Source: Hyphomicrobiaceae bacterium (GTDB taxonomy: Bacteria; Pseudomonadota; Alphaproteobacteria; Rhizobiales; Hyphomicrobiaceae). Taken from it: 61,777 nt of DNA. The notes below the pieces were generated by a model that saw only the letters and a list, made by a program, of their open reading frames with translations, was not told the DNA's origin and made no database searches. The stretch spans positions 1 through 61,777 of the forward strand of contig JANYHF010000027.1 in the NCBI GenBank assembly GCA_025359185.1, read 5' to 3'. Positions 35,281 to 44,521 of this stretch are shown here, one piece after another. Both the position numbers and the translations under genes were made by a program. How positions within the stretch are numbered: the first letter of the stretch is position 1; each line of letters opens with the position of its first letter.

Positions 35281-36036
35281 TCACGGCTTTCCCGCCTCAC
35301 CCCCACTCAGTTTCTCCCCTTTCAAGAGGGAAAGCGTCTCAGGCGATCCGGCCTCCAACGGAAGCAGATCCGGCCGCCGCTCGCGGGTGAGCGCGCGGGA
35401 TTGGTCGAGCCGCCATTGGGCGATGCGTTTGTGATCGCCTGAGAGCAGGATCCCGGGGATCTCCAGGCCCTCCCAGTTGCGCGGACGGGTGTACTGAGGA
35501 TATTCCAGCAGGCCGTTTTCAAAACTCTCTTCGGAGCCCGACGCGGTTTTGCCCATGACGCCGGGGAGCAGGCGGACGCAGGCGTCGATGACGGCCATGG
35601 CGGGGAGTTCGCCGCCTGAGAGGACGAAATCGCCGATGGAGATTTCGCGAAGCCCGCGCGCCCGGAGCACCCGTTCGTCGACACCTTCGAAGCGGCCCGC
35701 CAGCAGGATAAGGCCGGGACCGGCGGACCAGTCGCGCACGAGCGATTGAGTCAGTGGTTGGCCACGTGGCGAGAGGTAGATGGCGGGGAGATCGGGGGCT
35801 CCGGCGCGGGCGTGGGCGAGGGCGGCGGCGACAACGTCGGCGCGCAGCACCATGCCGGGGCCGCCGCCTGCGGGCGAATCATCGACCGTGCGATGCGCTC
35901 CGAGGCCGAACTCGCGGATGGAGATGGCGTCGAGGGACCACAGTCCGTCGCGCCGCGCCTTGCCGCTGAGTGACAAATCCAAGTGGCCCGGAAACGCCTC
36001 AGGCAGCAATGTCAGGACGATGGATCGCCACGTCAT
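35281..36036 (-). CDS. trmD: tRNA (guanine-37-N1)-methyltransferase TrmD
   Basis: The 251-residue product starts [17 protein letters not shown] and holds [77 protein letters not shown] and [20 protein letters not shown], the SPOUT knot signatures of TrmD. It makes m1G37 in tRNA. The last 20 or so residues ([20 protein letters not shown]) come from a palindromic repeat that elsewhere in this window is intergenic. It is not beside rpsP, rimM or rplS, which often flank it. Confidence 0.95.
   Translation of the reverse strand: MTWRSIVLTLLPEAFPGHLDLSLSGKARRDGLWSLDAISIREFGLGAHRTVDDSPAGGGPGMVLRADVVAAALAHARAGAPDLPAIYLSPRGQPLTQSLVRDWSAGPGLILLAGRFEGVDERVLRARGLREISIGDFVLSGGELPAMAVIDACVRLLPGVMGKTASGSEESFENGLLEYPQYTRPRNWEGLEIPGILLSGDHKRIAQWRLDQSRALTRERRPDLLPLEAGSPETLSLLKGEKLSGGEAGKP
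35286..35345 (-). repeat. Palindromic repeat copy forming the 3' end of trmD
   Basis: Read on the minus strand it contains CTTTCCCTCTTGAAAGGGGA and GGGGGTGAGGCGGGAAAGCC, matching CGAAGGGCGAGG and GGGGGTGGGGCGGGAAAACC at 15805-15850. Here it is translated in frame until the trmD stop. Confidence 0.6.
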
Positions 36037-36063
36037 GGGGACGCCCAATCAGCGCGCAACGGG

Positions 36064-37821
36064 TCAGCTCGCAACCTGACGAACCGGTTCCTTGGCCTCC
36101 GTGCCCGGATCATCGGGCGGACGGGGGGCGACGAAAAACTCAACGTCGGCTTCCGATCGCGCAGGCGCATTGGGCGCGGTTTCGGCCGTCACGGCCTGAC
36201 CACGCCGCGATTGGGTTGCTTGCGTCGCGGAGGCGGTACGGTCTGCGGAAAGGACAAGCGTGGTGACGGTATCCTTGGCGGCGGTATCTGTATCGGACTT
36301 CGACATGTCCACGGCGCGCAGGCCGCGCTTGGCTGCCAGCGACACCGGCTCGTTGGCCGGTGGCGCAACGGCCGCCTTTACGCTAACCGGACGCTCCCGG
36401 TCCGAGCTATCGGACGCCATGTCAGGCTCGACAGTCGCCGCGCTGCTCCGGCTCGTGCGGCTATCCGTCAGCGCGTCACGCTCGGGGGCCGCGTACTGAG
36501 CGAGTTCCTCAAGCAGCAGCGCCCCGCTGACCTTCTCGGTCCGCTCCTCGGCGACTTTCCACTCATAGGCATCGAGGCGGCCTGTCACTGGCGAAACGGG
36601 CGCCCAGCGGTCGGACACATGGGTATCGGCGACCCAGACGGGATCGCGCGGGGCATGGATGGCGCGGGCCAGCCATTCGCGGACGCGGCCGGAATCACCT
36701 TTTTCGCCGCCCTCCACGCGGGCCATCAGCACACACACGCGAGCCGACAGGCGATCTGCCAGCAACGGCTCAAGCGCCGTGCGCGCGTCTTCCCAGGCGC
36801 GGGCGTCAATGGCGGAACCCACGACGGCCAGGATGCCTTCGCGGTTACCCGGCGTCAGTGCCGCCAACTTGCGAACGCGCTGCAAGCGGTCGCGCGGGGA
36901 ATCGCCGGGACGGGCGTGGGCGTGCACCAGGGCAAGATCGGGATGCGGCGCGCGGCGCCAGGTCTGCTCGACAACGGCGGAGGCCTTCTGCATGCGTCCG
37001 CGTGAGGCGAGCAGGCGGCCGGCGATCTCTGCGGCGGGCACCAGATCGGGCGCGAGGTCGTGGGCTTCCAGTGCCAGGGCTTCGGCCTTGGGTGCGTTCT
37101 TGTCTTCGAGGTCCATAGCCTGAGCCGTCAGCAGCACGGCGCGGCGGCGCTCACTCTCTTTGCGCGTGACGTGGTCGTTACGGCGGGCGGTGACGAGGGT
37201 TTCAATGGCCCCAGCCCAGTCCGCCTGCCGGCATTGGATTTCGAACAGGGCATCGGACGCCCACGCCAGCTTCGGCCCGCGTTTCAAGGCCTGTTCGGCC
37301 AGATTGCGGGCGGCCGCCAGATCATTGCTCTTCTCAGCTTCCAGGTAGAGGCCGCGTAAGCCTAACAGCTCGGTTTGCGGCGTAAGAAGCATGGATTCGT
37401 AAACGCGTTGTGCCGTCTTGCGGTCGCCCGACAGTAGTGCCGTCTGCGCGCGCAGAACATCGGTCAGGGGCTCATTGGGCAGCGCGCGGCTGGCTTGTGT
37501 CGCGTAGCGGGCGGCGAGCTGGCGGTCGCCCGCGCCAACCGCAATCATGCCGGAGGTGAGGGCTTCGAGCCCCTGCTGCTGCTTGCGGCGGCTGAGGAAT
37601 TGCGACACCGACCTCGGACTTTGCAGCAGGCTTCGCAATAGGGTGAGTGCGAGCCAGAGGGCGGCGAGAAACACGAAGATCAGCACCACGGCCTGGAACA
37701 CGCTGACGCGGCTTTGGTATCCCATCCAGTCGATCGTCAGTGTCCCCGGGCGGTCAGCCACCCACGCCAAACCAGCGGTGCCAAGGGCCAGCAACAGCAG
37801 ATATACGATCAATCGCACCAT
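36064..37821 (-). CDS. hemY: HemY-domain membrane protein (haem biosynthesis associated)
   Basis: A 585-residue protein with two N-terminal transmembrane helices (LIVYLLLLALGTAGLAWVAD, AVVLIFVFLAALWLALTLLR), then tetratricopeptide-like helices (ARYATQASRALPNEPLTDVL, RNLAEQALKRGPKLAWASDA, AEALALEAHDLAPDLVPAAE) and a low-complexity C-terminal tail after about residue 440. This is the HemY N domain family that goes with hemC-hemD in Proteobacteria; function is unclear. The alphaproteobacterial order hemC-hemD-mitofilin-hemY is seen here. It is the last of four genes on this strand. Confidence 0.88.
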   Translation of the reverse strand: MVRLIVYLLLLALGTAGLAWVADRPGTLTIDWMGYQSRVSVFQAVVLIFVFLAALWLALTLLRSLLQSPRSVSQFLSRRKQQQGLEALTSGMIAVGAGDRQLAARYATQASRALPNEPLTDVLRAQTALLSGDRKTAQRVYESMLLTPQTELLGLRGLYLEAEKSNDLAAARNLAEQALKRGPKLAWASDALFEIQCRQADWAGAIETLVTARRNDHVTRKESERRRAVLLTAQAMDLEDKNAPKAEALALEAHDLAPDLVPAAEIAGRLLASRGRMQKASAVVEQTWRRAPHPDLALVHAHARPGDSPRDRLQRVRKLAALTPGNREGILAVVGSAIDARAWEDARTALEPLLADRLSARVCVLMARVEGGEKGDSGRVREWLARAIHAPRDPVWVADTHVSDRWAPVSPVTGRLDAYEWKVAEERTEKVSGALLLEELAQYAAPERDALTDSRTSRSSAATVEPDMASDSSDRERPVSVKAAVAPPANEPVSLAAKRGLRAVDMSKSDTDTAAKDTVTTLVLSADRTASATQATQSRRGQAVTAETAPNAPARSEADVEFFVAPRPPDDPGTEAKEPVRQVAS

Positions 37822-37859
37822 AGTCGCGTACTCACTATTGCTTCGGTCTAATCCACTTT

Positions 37860-37890
37860 CGTCACGGCCGGGCTTGACCCGGCCATGACG
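37860..37890. repeat. Palindrome CGTCA-CGGCCGGG / CCCGGCC-ATGACG
   Basis: A 31-bp hairpin in the gap between the mitofilin-like gene and hemY. It belongs to a common Rhizobiales palindrome type (GGCCGGG...CCCGGCC). No T-tract. Confidence 0.6.
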
Positions 37891-37930
37891 CCGTTGAGAG
37901 GTTGAGAGTAACGCTCTGGAGTATCATCCA

Positions 37931-39640
37931 CTAGTTGGTACCCTGAGGTGCCATGACCTTCACGAGATTGGCTTCGATATCGGCGATGCCTTGATCGACG
38001 GCGAGGCGCGCGGCCAGCTTGGCCATCCACGGCTCGGCGGTCTTGCGCGCATCGGCCTTCAGATGACCGGCTTCACGCAACGTACCGTCAAGGTCGCCGG
38101 CCTGCAATCGCGCTTCAGTGCGAGCAATGATGGCCTCGGTCGAGTCGCCTGCCACGTCGCCAACCTTGCGCACCTGCACAACCGAACTCGCGCCTTGCCA
38201 CAGCTGCCCCAGCAACGATGCGTCATCTGACGGCTTGTTGCTGGCGTTGATGATGCCCCAGGTCAGATCCTTGAACTCGCCTGCCAGGACCGCATTGGTA
38301 GGCAGCCCCTTTTCCGCGTTCGCCTGCAAGCCCGATAGATTGAGCTCTTTGGGGGCCAGTTTCTGCACCGTCGCGAGTTCCTTGGCGTAGTTGGACCCGC
38401 TCTCGATGGCCCGCTTCAGGTTCGACAATTCCAGCGTCAGCAGGATGCGTCCTGCGCTCAGCTCGCGGCTTTGGTCGCGCGCGGTGATGGCGGCGAGATC
38501 AGCTTGCAGCTTTGCGGCCGTGGCGTTGACTGTCGTCATATCATCGGTCTTGGCGAAAGTGCCTGCCTGGGTGGTGAGCTGCGCTTTCATCGCGGCCGCT
38601 GTGGCCTGCAAGGCTGCCAGATCCTGGCCCAAATGTGTGTTGCCCGACGCGACCGCAGTGATGTCCTGCTTCAGCTTTTCACCCGCTGCTTTCAGGCCGA
38701 CGATCTCGTCTGACAGCGACTTGCTTGTCGCCTTGATGGTGTCGACCGACATGCCCTTGTCGATTTCCGTCAGACGGTCCTCGAAATGAGCGCTTTGCTT
38801 CTGCAGATCGCCGAGCAGACTCTTGCGCATTTCGGCCAGATGCTGGTCAAGATTGACGCCAATCAGATCAACCTTGGCGACCAGCGCTGCGACCTGACCC
38901 ACCGAGCCGCCCTGGCCAGTAGCGCCTGACTGCGCCATCATCTTGAACTGGTCTTCCAGCTTGCCGACCCGTCCATTGACGTCTTGCATAGCGGGCTGGC
39001 TGCCGAGCATCTGATCGACCTTGGCGGCCCGCTCCAGCAGCTGCTTCTGCTGGGTTTCCAACCCATCAACGGCCGCTGTCTTGCCTGCGGTCTGTTCAAC
39101 TTTCACCTTCAGCGCCTCGACCTGCTCTCGCAGCAGATTGTTGGCGGCATCGGCGCTGTGTTCTTTGGTGTCTTGCTCCATCGCGCTCATGCGGCGCGCG
39201 AGCTGGTCAACCTGACCAGCTGAATAGGTCGGGATGGTCAGGCCAAAGGTGTTGGCGGCGTAATCGGCGCCGAAAATGGCGAGCGCGGCTCCGGCCACAC
39301 CGGCGACGAGATGGCTGAAAAAGCCTGCTGCGCCGGATGATTTGCGGGCGATCGGGGGTGGGCCCATGGGTGCGGACGCAGCCTTTTCGCTCTTACCTGC
39401 CGCTGGTTTGCTGCTGGTGTCGGCCTTGGCCGCGTCAGCGGCTGGCTTTGGCGTTTCGGCGGCCGTTTTTGGCGCTGCCGTATCAGCGGTGCTCGCGCCC
39501 GTCTCGCCGGTCTGGGGAATATCGCGCCGGTCGATTTCGGTCGCCTGCAAATCGATGGTTGCCGTGGGGCGCTTGCTGGGTTGCGGTCCGGAACCTGGAC
39601 GCGCGCTACCTTGTGCGGGATCCTTAGGGGTGTTCGTCAT
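37931..39640 (-). CDS. Mitofilin-like inner-membrane protein (COG4223)
   Basis: A 569-residue protein: a disordered proline/alanine/lysine-rich N-terminus (about 1-105), one transmembrane helix (FFSHLVAGVAGAALAIFGAD), a long coiled coil (about 140-400: QVDQLARRMSAMEQDTKEHS, LLREQVEALKVKVEQT and so on) and a C-terminal helical domain (LLTLELSNLKRAIESGSNYA, LDGTLREAGHLKADARKTAE). This is the alphaproteobacterial relative of mitofilin/Mic60, which shapes inner-membrane folds. It lies between hemD and hemY as usual for the group. Confidence 0.88.
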   Translation of the reverse strand: MTNTPKDPAQGSARPGSGPQPSKRPTATIDLQATEIDRRDIPQTGETGASTADTAAPKTAAETPKPAADAAKADTSSKPAAGKSEKAASAPMGPPPIARKSSGAAGFFSHLVAGVAGAALAIFGADYAANTFGLTIPTYSAGQVDQLARRMSAMEQDTKEHSADAANNLLREQVEALKVKVEQTAGKTAAVDGLETQQKQLLERAAKVDQMLGSQPAMQDVNGRVGKLEDQFKMMAQSGATGQGGSVGQVAALVAKVDLIGVNLDQHLAEMRKSLLGDLQKQSAHFEDRLTEIDKGMSVDTIKATSKSLSDEIVGLKAAGEKLKQDITAVASGNTHLGQDLAALQATAAAMKAQLTTQAGTFAKTDDMTTVNATAAKLQADLAAITARDQSRELSAGRILLTLELSNLKRAIESGSNYAKELATVQKLAPKELNLSGLQANAEKGLPTNAVLAGEFKDLTWGIINASNKPSDDASLLGQLWQGASSVVQVRKVGDVAGDSTEAIIARTEARLQAGDLDGTLREAGHLKADARKTAEPWMAKLAARLAVDQGIADIEANLVKVMAPQGTN

Positions 39641-39690
39641 ACGCGGGGACTACCTTGGTTCACACAAACTGGGGGCTCATTCAACACAGC

Positions 39691-40467
39691 CTACAGCACC
39701 GACGGCCCTTGGCGGCCTTTGAGCAACAGTTCCGAAGGCGGGGATTGTGTAGCGTCCAAGCCGATAAGTGCAACAAGTTCTTGCAGGCTGGGCCGGGTAG
39801 AAATGCGCGTGGCTACCCCGGGGAGGGCGGCGAGCGGCGCAGCGACGCGATCTGACAGGCAATAATGGGTGGGTTTGTGGATTTCTGGGGATAGACCAGC
39901 GGCGCTGACCAGGCCGGCATATATGGTTGCGGTGCGCGGGGACAACAGAACGACGCCATCGATTTTGCCTTGCCGCAGGGCTTTCAGCGTTGGCGCGGCG
40001 AAGCCGATCGCTGGAGCGGCCCGGTAGACAACGCGCTCCTCAACGGCCAAACCGGCTTGCGCCAGCTCTTGAGCCAACTCGAACGCGACGTGTTCGCCGC
40101 GCAGATAGAGTATGCAGCCGTCCTGGGGTTGCAACCTAGCGAGCATGAACGGCACCAGATCGCGGGCGGTACCTGGGCCCTCGACGATATGCTTGAAACC
40201 AGCGTCACGGGCAGCAGTGGCCGTGGCTGTGCCAACGGCAAACAGCGGTAGCTCCAAGACCGGGCCGAGCAAGGCGCCGCTTTTGGCAGCACGGATGGCG
40301 TTGGCGCTGGTGGCTGCGATCGCTTGCAAAGGGCTATCAGCCAACGGCGGAGTTCGCAGGCTTTCGACGCTCAGCAAGGGTTCGACGATGATGCTGTGTC
40401 CGGCAGCTTCCAGCAGTCCTGGCAGCGGATCGTCGTCCGATTTTGGGCGGGTCAGGAGGAGGCGCAT
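39691..40467 (-). CDS. hemD: Uroporphyrinogen-III synthase
   Basis: A 258-residue protein beginning MRLLLTRPKSDDDPLPGLLE with ATSANAIRAAKSG, LPLFAVGTATATAARDAGFK, LYLRGEHVAFELAQELAQAG, VVYRAAP and GVVLLSPRTATIYAGLV. The low-conservation HemD fold motifs are present. It closes and inverts the D ring of hydroxymethylbilane to give uroporphyrinogen III. Its ATG shares one base with the hemC stop codon (TGATG), so translation is coupled. Confidence 0.93.
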   Translation of the reverse strand: MRLLLTRPKSDDDPLPGLLEAAGHSIIVEPLLSVESLRTPPLADSPLQAIAATSANAIRAAKSGALLGPVLELPLFAVGTATATAARDAGFKHIVEGPGTARDLVPFMLARLQPQDGCILYLRGEHVAFELAQELAQAGLAVEERVVYRAAPAIGFAAPTLKALRQGKIDGVVLLSPRTATIYAGLVSAAGLSPEIHKPTHYCLSDRVAAPLAALPGVATRISTRPSLQELVALIGLDATQSPPSELLLKGRQGPSVL

Positions 40468-41393
40468 CAGTGGGCCGCCAGAAAGTTGGGGCCAGCCTCG
40501 GCCAACAGTTGTTCGGCCGCATCGTGGCCCATGTGAAGCGCGTCGCCCGGCCCACCCTGACGAGACGTTGCGTAATGGGCGCTGCCATCGATCGCCAGGA
40601 TCATGCCGCGAAACACCAATTGGCCGCCGTCCAGTGTTGCGAGGCCCGCGATCGGCGTGCGGCAGGAGCCGTCGAGCCGGGCGAGAAAGGCCCGCTCTGT
40701 CATAACGCATGTCGCGGTGTTTGGTTCATTGAGAGGGGCGACGAGCGCTGCCGTCGCGGTATCAGCACTGCGGATTTCGATGCCAATAGCGCCTTGCGCC
40801 ACTGCTGGCAGCATGTCGTCGATGGAGACGATTGATGCGGCATGTGACTCCAGCCCCAGCCGCTTCAATCCGGCCAGCGCCAGGAGCGTCGCGTCAGCCT
40901 GGCCCTCGCCCAGCTTTCGCAGCCGCGTCTCGACATTGCCCCGCAGGATGGCCGTCCTGAGATCGGGCCGTAGCATTTTGACCTGTGCTTGCCGCCGCAG
41001 CGAGGCCGTACCCACGAGCGCGCCGGGAGGCAAATCCATCAGTGTCTTGGCTTTCGGGCTCACAAATGCATCGCGCGGGTCTTCGCGCGGCAGCAGGCAC
41101 GGAATGATGAGGCCTTGCGGCAGCACTGTCGCCACATCTTTCATGGAATGCACGGCGAGATCGATGCTGAGAGCGAGCAGCGCCTCCTCGATCTCCTTGG
41201 TGAACAACCCTTTGCCGCCGGCCTCAGAGAGCGGCCGGTCCTGGATGCGGTCGCCCGACGTCTTTATCACCACGATCTCAATTGCGTCAGCTGGCATTTC
41301 ATGGGCCGCGCACAGCAGGCGCTGCACCTCGTGAGCCTGCCAGAGCGCCAGCGGGCTGCCGCGTGTGCCAATCCGCAATCTGATTGCTCCCAC
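40467..41393 (-). CDS. hemC: Porphobilinogen deaminase (hydroxymethylbilane synthase)
   Basis: The 308-residue product begins MGAIRLRIGTRGSPLALWQA and contains IEEALLALSIDLAVHSMKDV, GTASLRRQAQVKMLRPDLRT, LRGNVETRLRKLGEGQADAT and LARLDGSCRTPIAGLATLDG, in which the cysteine holds the dipyrromethane cofactor. It joins four porphobilinogens. It is the first gene of hemC-hemD-mitofilin-hemY, divergent from tsaD. Confidence 0.97.
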   Translation of the reverse strand: MGAIRLRIGTRGSPLALWQAHEVQRLLCAAHEMPADAIEIVVIKTSGDRIQDRPLSEAGGKGLFTKEIEEALLALSIDLAVHSMKDVATVLPQGLIIPCLLPREDPRDAFVSPKAKTLMDLPPGALVGTASLRRQAQVKMLRPDLRTAILRGNVETRLRKLGEGQADATLLALAGLKRLGLESHAASIVSIDDMLPAVAQGAIGIEIRSADTATAALVAPLNEPNTATCVMTERAFLARLDGSCRTPIAGLATLDGGQLVFRGMILAIDGSAHYATSRQGGPGDALHMGHDAAEQLLAEAGPNFLAAH

Positions 41394-41492
41394 CTGCCGC
41401 CCTTTCCCTGAAGTGTATTTGACGCAACTGCCAAGGGCCTTTATGCGGGCTTGAACGCATCAGCGCAACCCGCGCTCCGAGCCTATTGCCCG

Positions 41493-42605
41493 ATGATCAA
41501 TCCTGTATCCCCAATGCCCAGAGAGCTGCTCGTGCTGGGCATCGAGACCAGCTGTGATGAGACGGCGGCAGCGCTGGTGGTGCGCGGGATCGACGGGCGC
41601 GGGCGCATTCTCTCCAATGTTGTGCGCTCGCAGCTTGATCAGCATAGGGCCTATGGCGGCGTGGTGCCGGAAATCGCCGCGCGGGCGCATCTGGAAATTC
41701 TCGACAAGATGATTGCGCAGGCGTTCCGCCAAACCAGTCTGACTTTGGACTCTATCGATGCTTTGGCGGCGACGGCGGGGCCGGGGCTGATCGGCGGGCT
41801 GCTGGTAGGGTTGGTCACGGCCAAGGCGATTTCTCTGGCGCGCGGACTTCCGCTGATCGCCATCAATCATCTGGAGGCGCACGCGCTGACACCGGGGCTC
41901 ACAGATAATATGAAGCCGCCCTATCTACTGCTGTTGGTGTCGGGCGGGCATACTCAGGTGCTGGCGGTCGAGGGCGTTGGCAAATTTCACCGGCTCGGCA
42001 CCACGCTGGACGATGCGCTGGGCGAGGCCTTCGATAAGACGGCCAAGCTGCTCGGGTTGGGTTATCCGGGCGGTCCGGAGGTTGAGAAGCAAGCCAAGAC
42101 CGGCGATCCTAAACGCTTTGCGCTACCACGCCCGATGCTGGGTCGGCCTGACGCGAATTTCTCGTTCGCGGGCCTGAAGACCGCCGTGCGCCATGCCGCG
42201 CAGAAACTGGGGACACTGGCAGCAGTCGATGTTGCTGATTTGTGTGCGTCGTTCCAGGCGGCGGCGGGTGACAGCGTGGCGGACCGGCTGCGGGTGGCCA
42301 TGGCTTTGTATGAAGAGCGGATGGGTCCAACGGCAAAAAGAGTTCTTGTCGTTTCAGGTGGTGTGGCGGCGAATGCGGCGCTGCGGCAATCCTTGCAGGC
42401 GATGACCGGCATGCAGGGTTACCAGCTCGTTATCCCGCCAATCAATTTGTGTACGGATAATGCGGCGATGATCGCATGGGCCGGCGCCGAGCGGCTGGCG
42501 CTGGGCCATACCGATGGACTCGATTTCGCCGCCCGGCCGCGCTGGCCGCTGGACGAAGTGTCGGCCCCGCTCTTAGGATCAGGACGGCTCGGTGCCAAGG
42601 CTTAA
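41493..42605 (+). CDS. tsaD: tRNA N6-adenosine threonylcarbamoyltransferase TsaD
   Basis: The product has [71 protein letters not shown] with the metal-binding Hxxx[21 protein letters not shown] and [16 protein letters not shown]. TsaD transfers the threonylcarbamoyl group to A37 of ANN-decoding tRNAs (t6A), which includes tRNAs with a GUU anticodon such as the one at 30813. ATG at 41493 or 41514 may be the start. Overlap-free but close to gpsA (10 bp), so probably cotranscribed. Confidence 0.96.
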   Translation: MINPVSPMPRELLVLGIETSCDETAAALVVRGIDGRGRILSNVVRSQLDQHRAYGGVVPEIAARAHLEILDKMIAQAFRQTSLTLDSIDALAATAGPGLIGGLLVGLVTAKAISLARGLPLIAINHLEAHALTPGLTDNMKPPYLLLLVSGGHTQVLAVEGVGKFHRLGTTLDDALGEAFDKTAKLLGLGYPGGPEVEKQAKTGDPKRFALPRPMLGRPDANFSFAGLKTAVRHAAQKLGTLAAVDVADLCASFQAAAGDSVADRLRVAMALYEERMGPTAKRVLVVSGGVAANAALRQSLQAMTGMQGYQLVIPPINLCTDNAAMIAWAGAERLALGHTDGLDFAARPRWPLDEVSAPLLGSGRLGAKA

Positions 42606-42615
42606 GGGACCGGCG

Positions 42616-43620
42616 ATGAAATCCCACTACAAAACGGTTGGCGTCATCGGCGGCGGTGCATGGGGCACCGCGTTGGCGCAGTCACTGAGCATCGCTGGCC
42701 GGGACGTGCTGCTTTGGGCGCGTGATCCAAATGTGGTCGATAGCATCAACAAGCGGCACACGAACGACAGCCGCCTGCCCGGATTTACCCTTGCCTCAAA
42801 TATCCAGGCCACCGGTGATATTGCAGAGGCCGCCAGCCGTGATCTCATCGTGTTCGCGGTGCCTGCTCAGCATATGCGCGAGGTTGGCAAACTGCTTGGG
42901 CCGCATGTGGCCCGTGATGCGGCCTCCGTCATGTGCACCAAGGGCTATGAGCGTGACACGCAAAATACGATGGTGGGTGTGATCATGCAAACCGCCAAGC
43001 TGAAGCCCGCTGTGCTCTCCGGCCCGAGTTTTGCAGCCGATGTTGCCCGCGGATTGCCGGTTGCCGTGACGTTAGCGGCTGAAACCTACGGCGAAGCCAC
43101 CCGCCTTGCCAATGCCTTCAGCCACCGCCATTTCCGTGTCTATGTCAGCACCGATATCGTCGGTGTGCAAATGGGTGGAGCTGTCAAGAACGTGCTGGCC
43201 ATCGCGGCCGGCATCGTGATGGGCCGCAAACTCGGGGCCAGCGCTCACGCCGCGCTCATCAACCGCGCGTTTTACGAAATCTCAGAGTTCGGCCGCCATG
43301 TCGGCACGCAACGCGACACGATCAACGGCTTGTCCTGCCTCGGCGATCTGATCCTCACCTGCAACAGCCCGCAATCGCGCAATTTTACGCTCGGTCGGCA
43401 TCTGGGCGAGGGCCGGACTCTGCAAGAGGCGCTCAAGTTGACCGGCGGCACCGCTGAAGGTGTGTACACGGCTGGTGCCGTCATCGAAAGGGCGCGCCGC
43501 GGCAAGCGCCCCATTGAAATGCCGATTACGTCGGCAGTGCATGGCATCGTCAACGGTACACTGACCGTCAACGATGCTATCGATGATCTGTTGTCGCGGC
43601 CGGAAAAGCCCGAGAACTGA
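42616..43620 (+). CDS. gpsA: Glycerol-3-phosphate dehydrogenase (NAD(P)+)
   Basis: The 334-residue product starts MKSHYKTVGVIGGGAWGTAL with the dinucleotide-binding GGGAWG, then IVFAVPAQHMREVGKLL, PAVLSGPSFAADVARGLPVA, GVQMGGAVKNVLAIAAGIVM with catalytic Lys, and GLSCLGDLILTCNSPQSRN. It reduces dihydroxyacetone phosphate to sn-glycerol 3-phosphate for phospholipids. AAGGGAC lies eight to ten bases before the ATG. Follows tsaD by 10 bp. Confidence 0.97.
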   Translation: MKSHYKTVGVIGGGAWGTALAQSLSIAGRDVLLWARDPNVVDSINKRHTNDSRLPGFTLASNIQATGDIAEAASRDLIVFAVPAQHMREVGKLLGPHVARDAASVMCTKGYERDTQNTMVGVIMQTAKLKPAVLSGPSFAADVARGLPVAVTLAAETYGEATRLANAFSHRHFRVYVSTDIVGVQMGGAVKNVLAIAAGIVMGRKLGASAHAALINRAFYEISEFGRHVGTQRDTINGLSCLGDLILTCNSPQSRNFTLGRHLGEGRTLQEALKLTGGTAEGVYTAGAVIERARRGKRPIEMPITSAVHGIVNGTLTVNDAIDDLLSRPEKPEN

Positions 43621-43629
43621 TCCGCCTGC

Positions 43630-43917
43630 TCAGTATCCGCCGCCGCAACCTTTGCGCCGCTCGGCATTAACGATCAGGCTCACGGTCTGCTGGGCGTAGC
43701 CAGACAGGCGGCCATAGGGCGCAAAGCAGCCATAGCCGAACACGGCTCGCGCCCGCGCGGTCTTGAAGCAATAGCCGGCCTGCGAATAAATGGAATTGCG
43801 CTGGTACCAGAGCTGGTTGCAGCCCATGTAGTCGTAGTCGCTGGCCGACGCGGGCAGGGCAGGCAATAGAGTGATCGCCATTGTCACAGCGACCAAAGTC
43901 TTCCGCAATGGGGTCAT
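43630..43917 (-). CDS. Small secreted YARHG-domain protein
   Basis: A 95-residue protein with a signal peptide (KTLVAVTMAITLLPALPASA) and a mature block MGCNQLWYQRNSIYSQAGYC followed by FKTARARAVFGYGCFAPYGR. This fits the YARHG domain (C.eLWy.RN.iy...Gy.F), a small extracellular domain of unknown role. Two cysteine pairs suggest a periplasmic disulfide fold. Convergent with gpsA. Confidence 0.8.
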   Translation of the reverse strand: MTPLRKTLVAVTMAITLLPALPASASDYDYMGCNQLWYQRNSIYSQAGYCFKTARARAVFGYGCFAPYGRLSGYAQQTVSLIVNAERRKGCGGGY

Positions 43918-44080
43918 GTTGTGTTCTCCCTGACGTTATGCTGGATGAGGACCAACCGGTCGCCCAACGGCCGGAGCTTATGAACCGGCCTTGCAAAATA
44001 CCATCACTACTTTGTAACTGCCGGGCGATCTGTCCGGAGGGTAAACCGGGGCTTTGCAGAGTCCACGATACGAGGGTGCC

Positions 44081-44521
44081 GTGCCTAACTACTGGTTGTT
44101 CAAGAGCGAGGCTGAAACCTGGTCGTGGGACCAGCAGGTCGCGCGTGGCGCTAAGGGCGAGGCCTGGAACGGGGTGCGCAATTATCAGGCCCGCAATCAC
44201 ATGCGCGCCATGAAAAAGGGCGATCTGGGGTTCTTCTACCATTCGGGGGGCGAGCGGCGGGTGGTGGGGCTGGTGCGCGTTCTCAATGAAGTGCATCCCG
44301 ATTCGGACGACGAAACGGGGACCTGGGACTGCGTCGATCTGATTGCCATCGCGCCGCTGCCGCAGCCCATGACCCTTGATCGCATCAAGACGGAGCCCGA
44401 GCTCGCCGAGATGGTGCTTGTGAAGAATTCGAGGCTGTCCGTACAGCCAGTGACGGAGTCTGAGTGGAAAACAGTGTGCAAACTCGGCGGTCTCGATCCG
44501 TCCAAGCTGCGAACGCCTTGA
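44081..44521 (+). CDS. EVE-domain protein (modified-base-binding type)
   Basis: A 146-residue protein starting with GTG: PNYWLFKSEAETWSWDQQVA, GEAWNGVRNYQARNHMRAMK, KGDLGFFYHSGGERRVVGLV, LVKNSRLSVQPVTESEWKTV. This is the EVE (PUA-like) domain that in other proteins binds modified cytosine or other modified bases. It lies downstream of gpsA-type genes in many Alphaproteobacteria. Start GTG at 44081 has GAGGG four bases before it. It overlaps the first methyltransferase gene by four bases. Confidence 0.92.
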   Translation: MPNYWLFKSEAETWSWDQQVARGAKGEAWNGVRNYQARNHMRAMKKGDLGFFYHSGGERRVVGLVRVLNEVHPDSDDETGTWDCVDLIAIAPLPQPMTLDRIKTEPELAEMVLVKNSRLSVQPVTESEWKTVCKLGGLDPSKLRTP

